Source: a virus
Strand: one strand, 5' to 3'
Length of the DNA: 43,890 nucleotides
IMG/VR virus record: IMGVR_UViG_3300036791_000819
Location: 1 to 43,890 of that record
Shown: one piece after another, positions 14,987-25,491 of the stretch
Layout of the letters: every line of letters begins with the position of its first letter
Position numbering within the stretch: the first letter of the stretch is position 1
Translations under genes and position numbers: made by a program
Notes under the pieces: generated by a model
Database searches by the model: none
What the model saw: the letters and a program-made list of their open reading frames with translations, nothing else
Told to the model about the DNA's origin: nothing

Positions 14987-15715
14987 ATGGTGACGCGCAA
15001 CATTCAATCGAGCATCCTGTTTGCGCTGCCCTTCATCGGCTACCAGCCCGCCAACATCTCTAACGGCGAACCCGCGCTTACCGCTGCAAATTTGGTTAAG
15101 CAGACCGTCCTAGGCGCACCGTTCAAGTGGCCATGGAACCGGGTGAACTTTGAACTCAACATCCCCACCGTGGATGCCTTTGGCGACGCGGATATAGTAC
15201 AGGATTACGTCATCAGCGCTACCCGCTTCGCCTTCCTCGAAAAAGCGTGGCTGACCAATACCAATACCGGCGAAGTGAAAGAGCTTCCCATCGTCTCCAG
15301 CCTTGCCGCTGAAAGTGCAGTTATGCGGCCACAGAGCATCGCCGTACAAGCGCAGGACGACGACGGCATGACCCTGCGAATCAATTCCCTGCCCGACCGC
15401 GCTTACCTGCTTAACGGCTTTTACCAGCAGACTCCAACGCAAGTTACTTCCGTGGCATCGTCTTGGGGACCGATACCGGACAACCTTAGTTACATCTACG
15501 ACTGGGGTTTTTTGGGGATGCTGGCAATGATTACCAAGGATGTTCGACAGGCGGTTTTTCAACAAAAATTCGTCTCCCATCTGCTGGGAGCGCAGGACGG
15601 ACTAACCGCGACCCAACGCAACATCTTCATCGGGGAATGGCTCGCCTTGATGGGTGAAGTGGGACGCAACCAATTAGGCACCCAGCAAGGCGTACAGGCG
15701 AGGAGCGCAACCTAA
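14987..15715 (+). CDS. tail-adaptor/tail-tube-like protein B, 242 aa
   Basis: It shares with the upstream protein the FKWPWNR motif (residues about 43-49) and the PIPDNLSYIYDWGF motif (about 163-176), at matching relative positions, but lacks the long loop. It is probably a diverged tandem duplicate used as a second ring of the tail or connector. The stop overlaps the next start (TAATG). Confidence 0.6.
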   Translation: MVTRNIQSSILFALPFIGYQPANISNGEPALTAANLVKQTVLGAPFKWPWNRVNFELNIPTVDAFGDADIVQDYVISATRFAFLEKAWLTNTNTGEVKELPIVSSLAAESAVMRPQSIAVQAQDDDGMTLRINSLPDRAYLLNGFYQQTPTQVTSVASSWGPIPDNLSYIYDWGFLGMLAMITKDVRQAVFQQKFVSHLLGAQDGLTATQRNIFIGEWLALMGEVGRNQLGTQQGVQARSAT

Positions 15716-18249
15716 TGGCAGGGCCGCTACAGATCGAGGGAGCGCAGAGCGCACCGAGCGACTATGCCCCATTGCACGTCAACCGGATGGTCACCGGGTA
15801 TTGGACGAATACCAATCCGCTCCGCGATGCAGCCACCGAAATGTTTGTAGAAAAGTTCTATGGCGGCAGACAGGACCGCATAGCAGCGGGGTTGAACGCG
15901 GAGCTTAGTTCCAAGCTAACGCTCCGCCGCCGCCCCGGATTGTCAGTTTATAACTCGCAAATATTTCAGGGCATCTATCGCTTCTACGGTTGGAATACCT
16001 TCACTACGACTACAGAACACGTGCGCCTGATAGCCGATACCGTGTCCGATGTCTACGACGCCACCGGGCCGAATACCAAAGTATCGTTATGGCACAAAAC
16101 TTTTGGCGCAGGACCGTCCTTTTTTCTAGGCGTGGGAAACAACCTCTACTTCACCAACCACGTTGAGAATAAGCAATACAACAACGACACCGGAACGGTG
16201 AGCAATTGGGGCATCCAAACCCCCACCGCCGCGCCGACCGTGACCCAAACCGCGAGGCCCAACCCTTATCCCGCATGGCAAGCCGACACCTGCTACAGCA
16301 CCAACGACATCTATGGACTCGCCATCGAGGACAGCAATAACAACATCCAGCGAGTTATTACCTTCGGCATCACCGGCACCATGGAGCCGACGTGGAACGC
16401 AACCTATTTAGGCAACACCACAGACGGCGGAGTGACGTGGCAAAACATGGGGCCGTCAGGCTGGACAGCGGGACATAACTACGTGGCCGGAGACCCGATT
16501 ATAGGCAGGATATTGGACCCGGTTAGCGGACTCACTATCGGGCAACTCTTCTGGTGCATCCACTCCGGCACCAGCGGCAGCAGCGAACCAACATGGTATG
16601 GAGGCACCGGCACCCTCATCAACGATAACGGAGTCATCTGGAAAAACGCGGGCAACCTGCTCTATTGGTCGAGCGATATCGGCGCAGCCTGCCCCATCGT
16701 CGGCACCGCCACCATCCTTGACCCGAACGGATATTTGCAGACCATCTCGCAAGCGGGCAAGAGCAGCAGCTTTGGCTCCGTTCCCGACTGGCAAACCCAA
16801 CTTGGAGCCTACACCACGGACGGCGCAATCACCTGGGTCAACGCGGGCAGCTTTGCCAGCGGCACTACCGCCCCTTGGCTGTACGGCTATGCCTACAAAA
16901 ACAACGCCACGAAAGACATCGGCAATATGTCTCCGCCGAGCCTTCCCATCAGCGTAGCCAAGGGCGGCGAAGTCATCGTGCAGGGCGCAGGTTCCGCCGA
17001 TCCACAAAACAGCAACGTCGTGCTCTACCGCACCTTGCAGGGAGGCTCGACTTTTTACCTGCTGGATGAGATTGCGAACCCCGGATCAGGTGCATGGACG
17101 TACACCGACACCCATTCCGACTCCGATCTCACCATTGAGATTCAGGCGCAGGTAGCCGGAGAGGGGACGCCGTTACCCATCGGCGCGTCGTGTCTGGAGT
17201 ACCACGTTGGCCGCATCTTCGCGGGCGTTGGCAACGTCGTGTACGTCTCATCGGGGCCGGATGCCGTTGTTGCCGGATCGAGCGGGAACGCGGGCTTCAA
17301 TATCAGCTTCACCGCGCAGAGTAAAGTCACCCGTTTTTGGGTCAGTTCACTTGGCGTCGTCGTATTCACGATACGCGACGCTTACATCATCCTTGGCAAC
17401 GGCACCGATGCCGACCCGCTCTACATGGTGAAGTACATCGAGAACTTGCCGCTGTTGAACTATGACGCCTTTGCCGTCTTCCTTACCACCCCCTATCTGC
17501 TGACAGGACACAGGGTAGTTAACGCGCTCGACCCCAGCGCCGGAATCATCGAAGCCAGTTTTCCCATTGCCGATCAGATAGCCGCGCTCGACCCCACCAG
17601 CGCCTTCCTCACCTTCCATCACGGGCCGAGCGGAGAGACCGCGCTCTACGTGGCCAACACCGAACTTTGGTACAGGATGGCTCCGACCTCCGCGCCGGAG
17701 ACAGGTTTGAATTGGAATCCACCCGCCGTCATCGCCAACGGCACCACGATTGTACAGAGTGTCGAAACCGCCCCCGGAACCATGACCCTGCTAGTAGGAC
17801 CCCCCGGAGGGATAACCGGAGCGGGGCCAATTCTGATGCGCGATACCACCGTCAATACCGACAACGGAGCCACCTATCCCGCCTATGCCGATGTGGGAAA
17901 TATCGTCTTGGCGCACACCGGACAACTGGCCGGATTAGCGTGGATTGCGCTCGAATCTGAGGCCAACGGAACCGCTACCGAAGTGTCCGTCATGCTGGAC
18001 GAAACCAAGGAAAAAACAGGCTCGCAATCGGCCAAATTTACCCCCGTCCCGCGCACCCGGCAAGACCCCCCAAATGCACCCCCGAGCGAGACCATTTTGA
18101 GCAACCGGCACAGCCTCTTGCAAGACCAAAAACCAGTATGGTGCAAGAGTATAAAAATGCGCTTCCAATGGCCCGCAGAAGACGCCGCAAACGAGCTTGA
18201 TACCTACGCTATTTTCGGGCAGGTTTGGGCAGAGCAGAGGAGCCAATAA
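15715..18249 (+). CDS. large tail structural protein with three tandem Trp-rich modules, 844 aa
   Basis: Position and length resemble podovirus tail tubular protein B or a tail-knob protein. Residues about 187-378 contain three consecutive modules of 60-65 residues. Each runs from a W/Y-rich start through an EPTW (or VPDW) motif and a DG/DNG turn to a final WxNxG. These modules resemble carbohydrate-interacting inserts in phage tail proteins. The rest is beta-rich with many Thr, Gly and Asn, as in tail-tube and nozzle proteins. The start overlaps the previous stop. Confidence 0.65.
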   Translation: MAGPLQIEGAQSAPSDYAPLHVNRMVTGYWTNTNPLRDAATEMFVEKFYGGRQDRIAAGLNAELSSKLTLRRRPGLSVYNSQIFQGIYRFYGWNTFTTTTEHVRLIADTVSDVYDATGPNTKVSLWHKTFGAGPSFFLGVGNNLYFTNHVENKQYNNDTGTVSNWGIQTPTAAPTVTQTARPNPYPAWQADTCYSTNDIYGLAIEDSNNNIQRVITFGITGTMEPTWNATYLGNTTDGGVTWQNMGPSGWTAGHNYVAGDPIIGRILDPVSGLTIGQLFWCIHSGTSGSSEPTWYGGTGTLINDNGVIWKNAGNLLYWSSDIGAACPIVGTATILDPNGYLQTISQAGKSSSFGSVPDWQTQLGAYTTDGAITWVNAGSFASGTTAPWLYGYAYKNNATKDIGNMSPPSLPISVAKGGEVIVQGAGSADPQNSNVVLYRTLQGGSTFYLLDEIANPGSGAWTYTDTHSDSDLTIEIQAQVAGEGTPLPIGASCLEYHVGRIFAGVGNVVYVSSGPDAVVAGSSGNAGFNISFTAQSKVTRFWVSSLGVVVFTIRDAYIILGNGTDADPLYMVKYIENLPLLNYDAFAVFLTTPYLLTGHRVVNALDPSAGIIEASFPIADQIAALDPTSAFLTFHHGPSGETALYVANTELWYRMAPTSAPETGLNWNPPAVIANGTTIVQSVETAPGTMTLLVGPPGGITGAGPILMRDTTVNTDNGATYPAYADVGNIVLAHTGQLAGLAWIALESEANGTATEVSVMLDETKEKTGSQSAKFTPVPRTRQDPPNAPPSETILSNRHSLLQDQKPVWCKSIKMRFQWPAEDAANELDTYAIFGQVWAEQRSQ

Positions 18250-18489
18250 ATGGCCACGTTGCGACAAGCCGCGAGAGTCAACATGCAGGGTTACCAACCC
18301 CTGCCACCGGCGCGTGTTGCCACGCCGCAAATCCCGCCCCCGGAGAAGGCTCCAACCCGCCACCCCAACATGCTTGCCTCGATGCCCCTGATGGCGACCA
18401 CGGCAGATGCTTTTCAACGCCAGTTTTACGGCGGATCAAAGGTGCCAACCTATCGCACTTTGCCGGTCAAGAAGGGAAGCGGAACATGA
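18250..18489 (+). CDS. small proline-rich protein, 79 aa
   Basis: Not recognised. It has a basic start, a central proline-rich segment (PPARVATPQIPPPEKAP) and an aromatic C-terminus (AFQRQFYGGSKVPTYR). It lies one base after the large tail protein stop, and its own stop overlaps the next ATG (ATGA). It may be a minor virion or tail-assembly protein. Confidence 0.55.
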   Translation: MATLRQAARVNMQGYQPLPPARVATPQIPPPEKAPTRHPNMLASMPLMATTADAFQRQFYGGSKVPTYRTLPVKKGSGT

Positions 18490-18989
18490 GCGAGATATTC
18501 CACTTCGACAACTACGTAGTACGCCCGGTCAGTGAACGCGACCGCGTCTATCTGGAGACCTTGATAGAGGCCGACCAGTACCACCACGACCAGATGAACG
18601 CCGACTACTTTCTCAAACTCCGACCGGGGGAAGACGCATGGGCTTTAGAAGATGAGCGGGGCAAAGTCCTCTTCTACTTCAAGACTCAGACCGCCGTGCG
18701 CTTGAGCATTCAATTCACCGAGGCCGAGACCAGCGCCGACAAGACGCGCAACCGCATTGCGCTGCTCAAGGGACTGGCTTGGATCGAGGCCCGACTATCC
18801 GCCAACAGCTTCCGCGAAATCCTGTTTGAAACCCAAGGCCCGGAACTAACCGCTATGGCGAAAAGGCGAATGGGATTCAGGGAGGTTTCGGGACTGGCGA
18901 GGGACATTGGACTACCTTTGGCACCGAATCAGCCGCGTATAGAGCGTTGGGACGCAGCCCCACAAATATCTCAGGGAGAGCGAGGATAG
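18486..18989 (+). CDS. GNAT-acetyltransferase-like protein, 167 aa
   Basis: The layout of an N-terminal strand, two helices, a central VLFYFKTQTAVRLSIQF strand pair, a long helix (RIALLKGLAWIEARL) and a late FETQGPELTAMAKRRMGF segment resembles the GNAT fold, where the last part carries the acceptor-side strand and helix. The acetyl-CoA pyrophosphate loop is not clear, so it may be a non-catalytic structural relative. Such proteins are often found among phage tail genes. The ATG at 18486 is set by the overlap with the previous stop. Confidence 0.5.
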   Translation: MSEIFHFDNYVVRPVSERDRVYLETLIEADQYHHDQMNADYFLKLRPGEDAWALEDERGKVLFYFKTQTAVRLSIQFTEAETSADKTRNRIALLKGLAWIEARLSANSFREILFETQGPELTAMAKRRMGFREVSGLARDIGLPLAPNQPRIERWDAAPQISQGERG

Positions 18990-18993
18990 CCAT

Positions 18994-19884
18994 ATGTGCG
19001 GCGCTACCCAACAGCAAAAACAGATATCCGACGAGCAGAACGCGTTCTATCAGCAACTCACGGATCAATACAAAACTATCTTCGGCCAGTCACAGGCGAT
19101 CACCGGAGCCTTGACCAGCGCCTATCTCCCCATCCTCAAAGCGGGGCCGTCACAAACCGGCTTCGCGCCGGGAGAGGAAAACGCGCTTCGCACCCAAGCC
19201 ACGGAGAATATCGGGCAGAACTATGCACAGGCGCAACGGGCCACCGCGCAGGTTCTCGCCGCGCAGGGCGGAGGCAATACCCTGCTACCCTCCAGCATCA
19301 CCAGCAACATCCTTGCTCAGAACACCAATCAAGCCGCCCAGCAACGCGCTCAGGCCATGAACTCCATTACTCAGGCCAACTACGCGCAGGGCTACCAGAA
19401 CTGGGGGCAGGCGGCAGGCGTTCTAGGTTCCACCGCAGGACTTGTTGACCCTACCAAGTTCGGCGGGTTGACCAGCACTGCGGGAGGCGCGGCCATGCAG
19501 GGAGCTACCGACATCGCCAACGCCGCCAACAGCCCTTGGAACGCCGCCTTCGGTGCGCTGGGTTCCATCGGCGGAGCCGCCGCTGGAAATTGGGCGGGAG
19601 GCATAGGCGCGGCAACAAAAGGGATAGGGAACCAACTTCCGCCATGCTGGATAGCCGCCGAACTCTTCGGCGGGTGGGATGAGCCGCGAACCGTGCTCGT
19701 GCGCCACTGGCTAACCCATGATTTCAGCCAGCGATGGATAGGCCGACAACTACTCAAAATCTACGTGAAATATGGGGAGCGAACAGCGGCAATGATTCAC
19801 CGATATCCGGCACTCCGCATGGTCTTTGCCCCGCCGTTTAACCTCGCTCTACGTCAGGCTCAAGGAGTCGATTATGCCCGATGA
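18994..19884 (+). CDS. internal virion protein with CFI-box-like C-terminus, 296 aa
   Basis: Residues 1-215 are Ala/Gln/Gly-rich and helical, with an MCG start. This is like the small internal core proteins of T7-type phages that are ejected and line the channel across the envelope. The last 75 residues (from PPCWIAAELFGGWDEPR, about 216 on) form a compact Arg-rich module resembling the CFI-box C-terminal domain (C[FW]IA.E.....PR....R.WL). Its role is unknown. The gene end overlaps the next gene by 11 nt. Confidence 0.6.
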   Translation: MCGATQQQKQISDEQNAFYQQLTDQYKTIFGQSQAITGALTSAYLPILKAGPSQTGFAPGEENALRTQATENIGQNYAQAQRATAQVLAAQGGGNTLLPSSITSNILAQNTNQAAQQRAQAMNSITQANYAQGYQNWGQAAGVLGSTAGLVDPTKFGGLTSTAGGAAMQGATDIANAANSPWNAAFGALGSIGGAAAGNWAGGIGAATKGIGNQLPPCWIAAELFGGWDEPRTVLVRHWLTHDFSQRWIGRQLLKIYVKYGERTAAMIHRYPALRMVFAPPFNLALRQAQGVDYAR

Positions 19885-21817
19885 CACCGCCGCCGATGTA
19901 CTCGCTCCGAACGCCCCGCCGCCGATTGTGCCGGACAGCGATATGCCCAATACCGGGATGCCGCCCAATCCGCCCCCGGTTAGCCCCCAATCCGCAGACG
20001 CTTCAACGGTTCTAAGCGCAGACCAGAGACAACCCTACTTCGCCCCCAATACCACCCCCGCCCACCAAGACCCCGAGATGGTTGCAGGAGCAGCGCACCA
20101 GTCATGGTTAGCCCACGTGATGGATAAGGTTGGCAGCATCCTTGGAGGGGATACCACGCTGCATGTAACCAAGCACCCGGACGGCAGTGTGGACGTGACC
20201 CACGACCCTTCCACGGAAGGGGAGAAATGGGGCCGCGTAGCCGCCGCCGCACTGGGGGGAGCCTCAAGGGGTTTGGCGGTAGGCCAAGGGCCGGGAGGCC
20301 CAGCCCGCGCCGCCGCCGCAGGTATCCAGACCGGACTACAGCAACCGCAGCAACGGTTAGACCAAGCCAATCAGGAGGCATCCGTCGAGCAGCAACGCAT
20401 CCAGAGTCACGCCAATCTGGTACTGACCCAGCAGCGATCCGTGGCACAAGCGTTTCAGAACAAGATGGCGAACGTTGCCGCCACCCAAGCCCAAATCGAC
20501 CAAGCGAACGCGGAGAACGAACGCTTTTCCAACGCCCCCGGAGCGGAGAGCGCTGGCACCTACGGGGATATGGATGAAGTATCCAAATCACCCAACGTAG
20601 CGTTCATCCTGCAACACCATCCGGGCGGCACCCTGCGGACTGTACCGATCTTTGACAAGGAGCACAACGTTAGCGGAGTCCGCGCCTATGTGATCGATAA
20701 GGCATGGGCCGACCAGCGAAACGACAAGCCGGTAACGTATCTGGAAGCGAAAGCTGCCGACACACCGGGGGGGAAACCCACGTTTGAAACCAAGACCATC
20801 CCCGCTGGAGCGCACCTAAACAGCGAAATAGACACCATTCTCAACAAGCAAAACGCCGATAACCTCAAGGTCAACGCGGACTATGCCAAGGCACAGGAAA
20901 CCGCCAAGAAGGAAGCCAGTGAAGAGGACTTGCGGAAGCAGCAGATTGCTACCGGGAAAGCCACCGCTTCAAAGGATTATGCGGAAGCAGCAGCGGCAGT
21001 AGCGAAAGCCAACGTACTAAAAGGAGGACTGCAAGCAGCCGGAGCCGCCAGCCAAGGATTACACGGAGATGACTACTTGCAAGCGTCTGGAATCGACCAA
21101 AGCGCATGGCAACAGATTAAGGCCACAGCCAACGGCGACATTAAGATTCCGACCGCAACCCGCAGCCCGCAAAACCAAGCCTTCCGCAATGCCGTAATGA
21201 ACTACGACCCCACCTTCACAGACGCTCGCTATACCGCAAAACAGGACTTCAAAACCAAGGGAGATGCGACCAGCGTACAGGGACTTTCGACAGCATTGGA
21301 GCACTTGGATAATGCGTTGTCGCACTCCGCGCAGGTAGGATTCTCCCCCTCGCTACTCACCGGAAGAACCATGTCAGGAGCCGCCGCCGACTACAACCAA
21401 GACATAAAACTTTTCACCGAAGAAGCCGGGAAACTGGTAGCCAACAAAGCCATCACTCAAGGCGAGTACGAAGACCTCAAAAAAGATATGGCCTCCCCGG
21501 TTCAGAGCATCCGCGACCATGCGCTTAGAGAGACGGTCAATTTGATGGGCGGTAGAGTCCGATCCTTAGTGCAGAAGTACAAGACCGCGACCGGGCAAGA
21601 GATGAATCCGCAGGAGTATTTCGATCCGGCCACACAGCAGCGGGTACAGAAGTACGCGTTGATGAACCAGCAGCCAACCGCCGCGCAGCCAACGCAGCCA
21701 ACCGCAGCACAGCCACAACAAAACGTTGTCCCAGCCGGTAAGCATAGCGTCCGCGTCAACAATCAGGTAGTCGGATATGCCGACGATGCGAAGGGAACCA
21801 ACTACCATGCCTTCTAA
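19874..21817 (+). CDS. internal virion/ejection protein, 647 aa
   Basis: The ATG at 19874 has AAGGAG 7 nt upstream and is preferred over in-frame codons inside the previous gene. The first 60 residues are Pro/Asp-rich and probably disordered. Most of the rest is Ala/Gln/Lys-rich helix (for example [20 protein letters not shown]), suited to a long helical bundle in the capsid core. The C-terminal part (about 500-600) contains [15 protein letters not shown] and the end is Gln/Pro-rich. Ejection function is inferred from position and composition. Confidence 0.6.
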   Translation: MPDDTAADVLAPNAPPPIVPDSDMPNTGMPPNPPPVSPQSADASTVLSADQRQPYFAPNTTPAHQDPEMVAGAAHQSWLAHVMDKVGSILGGDTTLHVTKHPDGSVDVTHDPSTEGEKWGRVAAAALGGASRGLAVGQGPGGPARAAAAGIQTGLQQPQQRLDQANQEASVEQQRIQSHANLVLTQQRSVAQAFQNKMANVAATQAQIDQANAENERFSNAPGAESAGTYGDMDEVSKSPNVAFILQHHPGGTLRTVPIFDKEHNVSGVRAYVIDKAWADQRNDKPVTYLEAKAADTPGGKPTFETKTIPAGAHLNSEIDTILNKQNADNLKVNADYAKAQETAKKEASEEDLRKQQIATGKATASKDYAEAAAAVAKANVLKGGLQAAGAASQGLHGDDYLQASGIDQSAWQQIKATANGDIKIPTATRSPQNQAFRNAVMNYDPTFTDARYTAKQDFKTKGDATSVQGLSTALEHLDNALSHSAQVGFSPSLLTGRTMSGAAADYNQDIKLFTEEAGKLVANKAITQGEYEDLKKDMASPVQSIRDHALRETVNLMGGRVRSLVQKYKTATGQEMNPQEYFDPATQQRVQKYALMNQQPTAAQPTQPTAAQPQQNVVPAGKHSVRVNNQVVGYADDAKGTNYHAF

Positions 21818-24350
21818 TCTGCCAGCCGGAGCCACCATCGACAGCACTCCAACGCAACTGCCAGCCGGAGCCAGCATCGACGCGCAGCCAACACAACTGC
21901 CAGCCGGGGCCAACATCGACGCGCAGCCATCGGCACCGCCAACCTACGGGCAGCGAGTCTATCAGCAGTTGAGCACCGACCCTGTAACGGGAATGAGTAT
22001 CGGCGCGGGCAAAGGCGCGATCAACACCGTTGCAGGACTTGGAGAACTGGTTAATAAATATGTGGTTGCCCCCCAAGCACCGGGAGCCACCGCCACCACA
22101 CAGAAGGTTTCCGACAGACTCAAACAGGCAACCGACTGGCTACGCTCTTACGGTCATCCTCACGGCATCAGCGAACACATAGGCGACTTTGCCGAAGGCG
22201 CAGGGGAGGTTCTTTTGCCGGAGACTTGGGCAGGGAAAGCCGCCGAAGTACCCGAAGCCATCAACGCCGGAGACCGGCTGATGCAGCTTGCCAAAAACAT
22301 GAAGGTACTCACGCAAAATCCCGGTTTGCAGATGCTTGCCAAAGTGGGATTAGTCACGCTGAAAAACTCGGCGCAAACTTTTGCCAAGACCGGAGGCGAC
22401 GTAGAAGCTACAAGAAACGCCGCGCTGACATCAGCCGCGCTAGGAACCGCAGGAGAGTTTATCGGTCAGGGCGCGAAATATGTCAGCGGAGCACTCAGGC
22501 CGACGACCGAAGCAATCGAAGGCGAGACTATGCCCGTACTCGCCAGCCAGAGAGCGAACGCCCCACTCATCACCAAGGCAATCCCGAAAGTAGAAACCTT
22601 GGCGAAGATCGAAGCCGCGCAGCAGAGCGTACCCGACAAGGCAATCAAAAACGGAGCGCAACGCGCTATCAAAAATGTTCTCGACAAGGTAAACGAAACC
22701 CGCCAGATTCAAGGCCCGGTAGAGGAATCAGGGGTACAGCCAGGGCAATACAAATTCAGCGTAGACCGCTACGACCCGCGCACCGACTACGAACCGATAG
22801 GCCGCACCCAGCAACAGCTTGGCCCGGCAGCAGCAGCCATCCCCGAACGCGTGGCAGGAGAACCGACAACGGTATCCGATGCGGCATTACGAGCGCGGCA
22901 ACTCGGAGCTACCGCCGCCACCGTGCCGGAGCAAAGTTTCACCGGGCCAGCATCAAGCGCAGCAACGAAGTTTGAAACTACCGATCCCAACGTTGCCCAG
23001 AAGATGCTCACCGAAGCCCAGACCATCGCGGAAAATCCCGACATCGGGCCACGACTCAGAGGCAGAGTAGAGCAGCGCATCGAAGACCTCACCAATCAGC
23101 TAGACGAGTATCACAGCGCACGAGCCACCGCCCCGAACTTCAAACCCATCGATACCGCTTCGGCTATTGCGGACACGACTGATTACCGCACCGCTGGAGA
23201 CCTCATGCAGAACAGTGTTGCGGATGTTTATAAGCGCATGGCGCAAGCCACCGATGGAGAATCGGCAATCCTTCAGCAACAGCCGCGATGGAAGTCAGCA
23301 CAGCGTCTTGACGAACTCTTCAACGAGCACCAAGGCAAATTTTCCAGAACTGAGTGGGATGCCACCAATGAAGCCTATCGCAAGGGCTTCGTTGCGAAGG
23401 AACTGCATAACGCGATTCAGAAAGGATTCAACATCTCACCGGAAACCGAAGCGGCAACCGCAGACCTCGCCACCGGGCCGCGCCGCTTTACCGGCAGCAC
23501 CAAGATAGGCAACGACCTAGACAAAGTGATTGACGAAAACCCCGACGATGTACGCGACATGATAGGCGATCAGGGTATCCGCAGCTTGCGACGCATGAAT
23601 GCTCTTTTCAAAGGACCGGAGACCTCCGGCCCCATTCAGGAATTGTTACGAAATACCGCCGCCGTCATGCGAAGGCACTACGGAGGACTAGGCGGATTCA
23701 TCGGCTATACCGCCGCCCCTCTGCTTGGAGCGAGCCACCTAACCGGACTGACCGGAGGTGCAGCCGCAGGATACGCGCTACAAAAAACCGTAAACATGAT
23801 GGCGACCAATCCGGCGATTGCCGATCGCGTGGCCTATGCCGTCAACAACAAGATTAGTTCGCGCATCGCCGCCCCGCTTATCGCTTCGATGATGCTCAAG
23901 GTGACAGGACAACAGGAACCGCAGCCACCGCCGCAGGACACTGAAGTTGTACCAGCGAACCCGCAGCGCGGTATTCAATCTGTCACACTGCCAACGCAGC
24001 AGCCGCAGCCGCAAATGATGGCAACCCCCAATCCCGAAGGACTCACCGAGCCGGGAAACATCAATATCAACGATAGGCCGGTAGTTAAAAACGCCGATGG
24101 CAGCAGCAGCACGGTACGGACGATCAGCATAGGCACGGACAAGGGAGAAACATTAATTCCAACCGTGAGCGACGGAGCGGACGGCAAGCCCCCGCACGTG
24201 ATGACGAACAAAGAGGCGATTAACTATTACAAAAACACCGGGCAACATTTAGGCGTGTTCAAGACCCCCGAGCAAGCTACCGCCTATGCCCAACAACTCC
24301 ACGAACAACAGGCAGGGATGAAAGAGAAGAACGGAAGGACAGCGCCATAA
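21807..24350 (+). CDS. large internal virion/ejection protein, 847 aa
   Basis: The N-terminus has three tandem LPAGA(T/S/N)ID units (residues about 5-38) encoded by 42-bp direct repeats at about 21820-21930. A helical, Ala-rich body follows, with a hydrophobic stretch near 620-650 ([20 protein letters not shown]) that could insert in membrane during ejection. The C-terminal 75 residues ([34 protein letters not shown]) match a small domain common at the ends of phage virion proteins. ATG 21807 is chosen by its overlap with the previous stop. Confidence 0.65.
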   Translation: MPSNLPAGATIDSTPTQLPAGASIDAQPTQLPAGANIDAQPSAPPTYGQRVYQQLSTDPVTGMSIGAGKGAINTVAGLGELVNKYVVAPQAPGATATTQKVSDRLKQATDWLRSYGHPHGISEHIGDFAEGAGEVLLPETWAGKAAEVPEAINAGDRLMQLAKNMKVLTQNPGLQMLAKVGLVTLKNSAQTFAKTGGDVEATRNAALTSAALGTAGEFIGQGAKYVSGALRPTTEAIEGETMPVLASQRANAPLITKAIPKVETLAKIEAAQQSVPDKAIKNGAQRAIKNVLDKVNETRQIQGPVEESGVQPGQYKFSVDRYDPRTDYEPIGRTQQQLGPAAAAIPERVAGEPTTVSDAALRARQLGATAATVPEQSFTGPASSAATKFETTDPNVAQKMLTEAQTIAENPDIGPRLRGRVEQRIEDLTNQLDEYHSARATAPNFKPIDTASAIADTTDYRTAGDLMQNSVADVYKRMAQATDGESAILQQQPRWKSAQRLDELFNEHQGKFSRTEWDATNEAYRKGFVAKELHNAIQKGFNISPETEAATADLATGPRRFTGSTKIGNDLDKVIDENPDDVRDMIGDQGIRSLRRMNALFKGPETSGPIQELLRNTAAVMRRHYGGLGGFIGYTAAPLLGASHLTGLTGGAAAGYALQKTVNMMATNPAIADRVAYAVNNKISSRIAAPLIASMMLKVTGQQEPQPPPQDTEVVPANPQRGIQSVTLPTQQPQPQMMATPNPEGLTEPGNININDRPVVKNADGSSSTVRTISIGTDKGETLIPTVSDGADGKPPHVMTNKEAINYYKNTGQHLGVFKTPEQATAYAQQLHEQQAGMKEKNGRTAP
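21820..21930 (+). repeat. three 42-bp tandem repeats in an ejection protein gene
   Basis: Each unit encodes LPAGA(T/S/N)ID plus a short linker (xxPTQ). DNA identity between units is high, indicating recent duplication or slippage at the 5' end of the 847-residue virion protein gene. Confidence 0.75.
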
Positions 24351-25048
24351 TGCCAGAAGCAGGGGAAATCAAATCGAACCTCAAGCGGGTTGAGTGTAGT
24401 TATGACGCCGAGCTACCCACGCCCGTAGTTGCGGAGCCGCTACCCTACACCGACACGAGCAGCGCCGAACTCATCGACGCGGAGCAAAAGTTGTGGGAGG
24501 AGAACTATCGCGCACGAATGCCCTACCACTGGCAGGGGCAGGAGCGATGGATAGGCCGGGAGAATGAAGAGATGCGTCTCGTCAACATCCTTCACCCTCA
24601 CGCCGTCTTTCAAAAGCTACGAGATGCCGGAGTGGATTGCAGTATTGAGCCGGCGATTGACTGGGTGTGGGACATCGACCACAAGACCGGACTCACCGTA
24701 CCGCTACAGCGAACGCGCAACGCCGCCCGGTTCTGGCTACACGATGTAGTTATCAAAGACCGCGTAGGCATCAGCGGATGGGTGTGGCGCAACGGCAGAC
24801 GCACCGCGCAATACATCACCTATCTGCAATACCCGCAGGGGCCGGAGTGGAGCTTGATGAAGTTCGATGACTTCGACGTTCCTACCTATGAACGCTATCG
24901 CGGATGGCGCACCGCGCTACTCCGCCTGATTCAAGAGGGAGTAGTTAGCGAGGACGAAGTAGACCGCGCCTTCGGAGCCGTGACAGAGAACGCAGCCAGT
25001 GAACTTTACCTTGAGCAGTTGGCAGAGTTTCGCAAGGGGAACCGATGA
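24350..25048 (+). CDS. hypothetical late protein, 232 aa
   Basis: Not recognised. It is Trp- and Tyr-rich (WEENYRARMPYHWQGQERWI; WVWDIDHKTG), mixed alpha/beta, with no membrane segment. The start overlaps the previous stop (TAATG) and the end overlaps the lysin-like gene. Two copies of the 9-mer lie in it (24395 and 24745). It may be a virion protein or a lysis accessory. Confidence 0.55.
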   Translation: MPEAGEIKSNLKRVECSYDAELPTPVVAEPLPYTDTSSAELIDAEQKLWEENYRARMPYHWQGQERWIGRENEEMRLVNILHPHAVFQKLRDAGVDCSIEPAIDWVWDIDHKTGLTVPLQRTRNAARFWLHDVVIKDRVGISGWVWRNGRRTAQYITYLQYPQGPEWSLMKFDDFDVPTYERYRGWRTALLRLIQEGVVSEDEVDRAFGAVTENAASELYLEQLAEFRKGNR

Positions 25049-25476
25049 CATACGAAAACTACATCAAGGGCCGATTGGTGGAGTATGCAGTGCATGAGGC
25101 ATACCACTACGGAGGAACCGATTGCATGTTGGCAGTTGCCCAAGTCATCGCCAACCGAGTGAACGCGGGATGGGGAGAATGGAAGAACGTACTCGACAGA
25201 GCGCATCTCTACATCGGAACCGAAGTCAACATTAACGCGCCAATCGACCCGAAAGACTACACCTTCCGCCGCATCCTCAGCCAGATTGATGAGGTTTATC
25301 TTGGCACCGCAGACAGCAGCAGCGTCAACGTCACTGACGACCGGGGAAAGCTAGTCTCGCTCTACTACGCCGACCTCAGCAATCTAACCCGCGACTGGTT
25401 CCACACCACCATCACCGATCACATCGACCGGCATCCGCGCCTAGCCACTGTGGGGCCGCTAACGTTTTTTGCATAA
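25045..25476 (+). CDS. cell-wall hydrolase-like endolysin candidate, 143 aa
   Basis: The early segment VEYAVHEAYHYGG followed by CMLAVAQVIANRVNAGWGEW resembles SleB-type cell-wall hydrolases, in which a Glu in the first helix is catalytic and AVAQVxxNRV is the conserved second helix. The length is close to that of the bare catalytic domain. There is no signal peptide, so a holin or virion association would be needed for it to reach peptidoglycan. ATGA overlap with the upstream gene. Confidence 0.65.
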   Translation: MTYENYIKGRLVEYAVHEAYHYGGTDCMLAVAQVIANRVNAGWGEWKNVLDRAHLYIGTEVNINAPIDPKDYTFRRILSQIDEVYLGTADSSSVNVTDDRGKLVSLYYADLSNLTRDWFHTTITDHIDRHPRLATVGPLTFFA

Positions 25477-25491
25477 CCCGGAGTCATCCCA

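Noticed and set aside
21820-21930. 42-bp tandem repeats as an origin or regulatory array
   Set aside because: The repeats keep the reading frame and encode LPAGA-ID units, so they are best explained as protein repeats.
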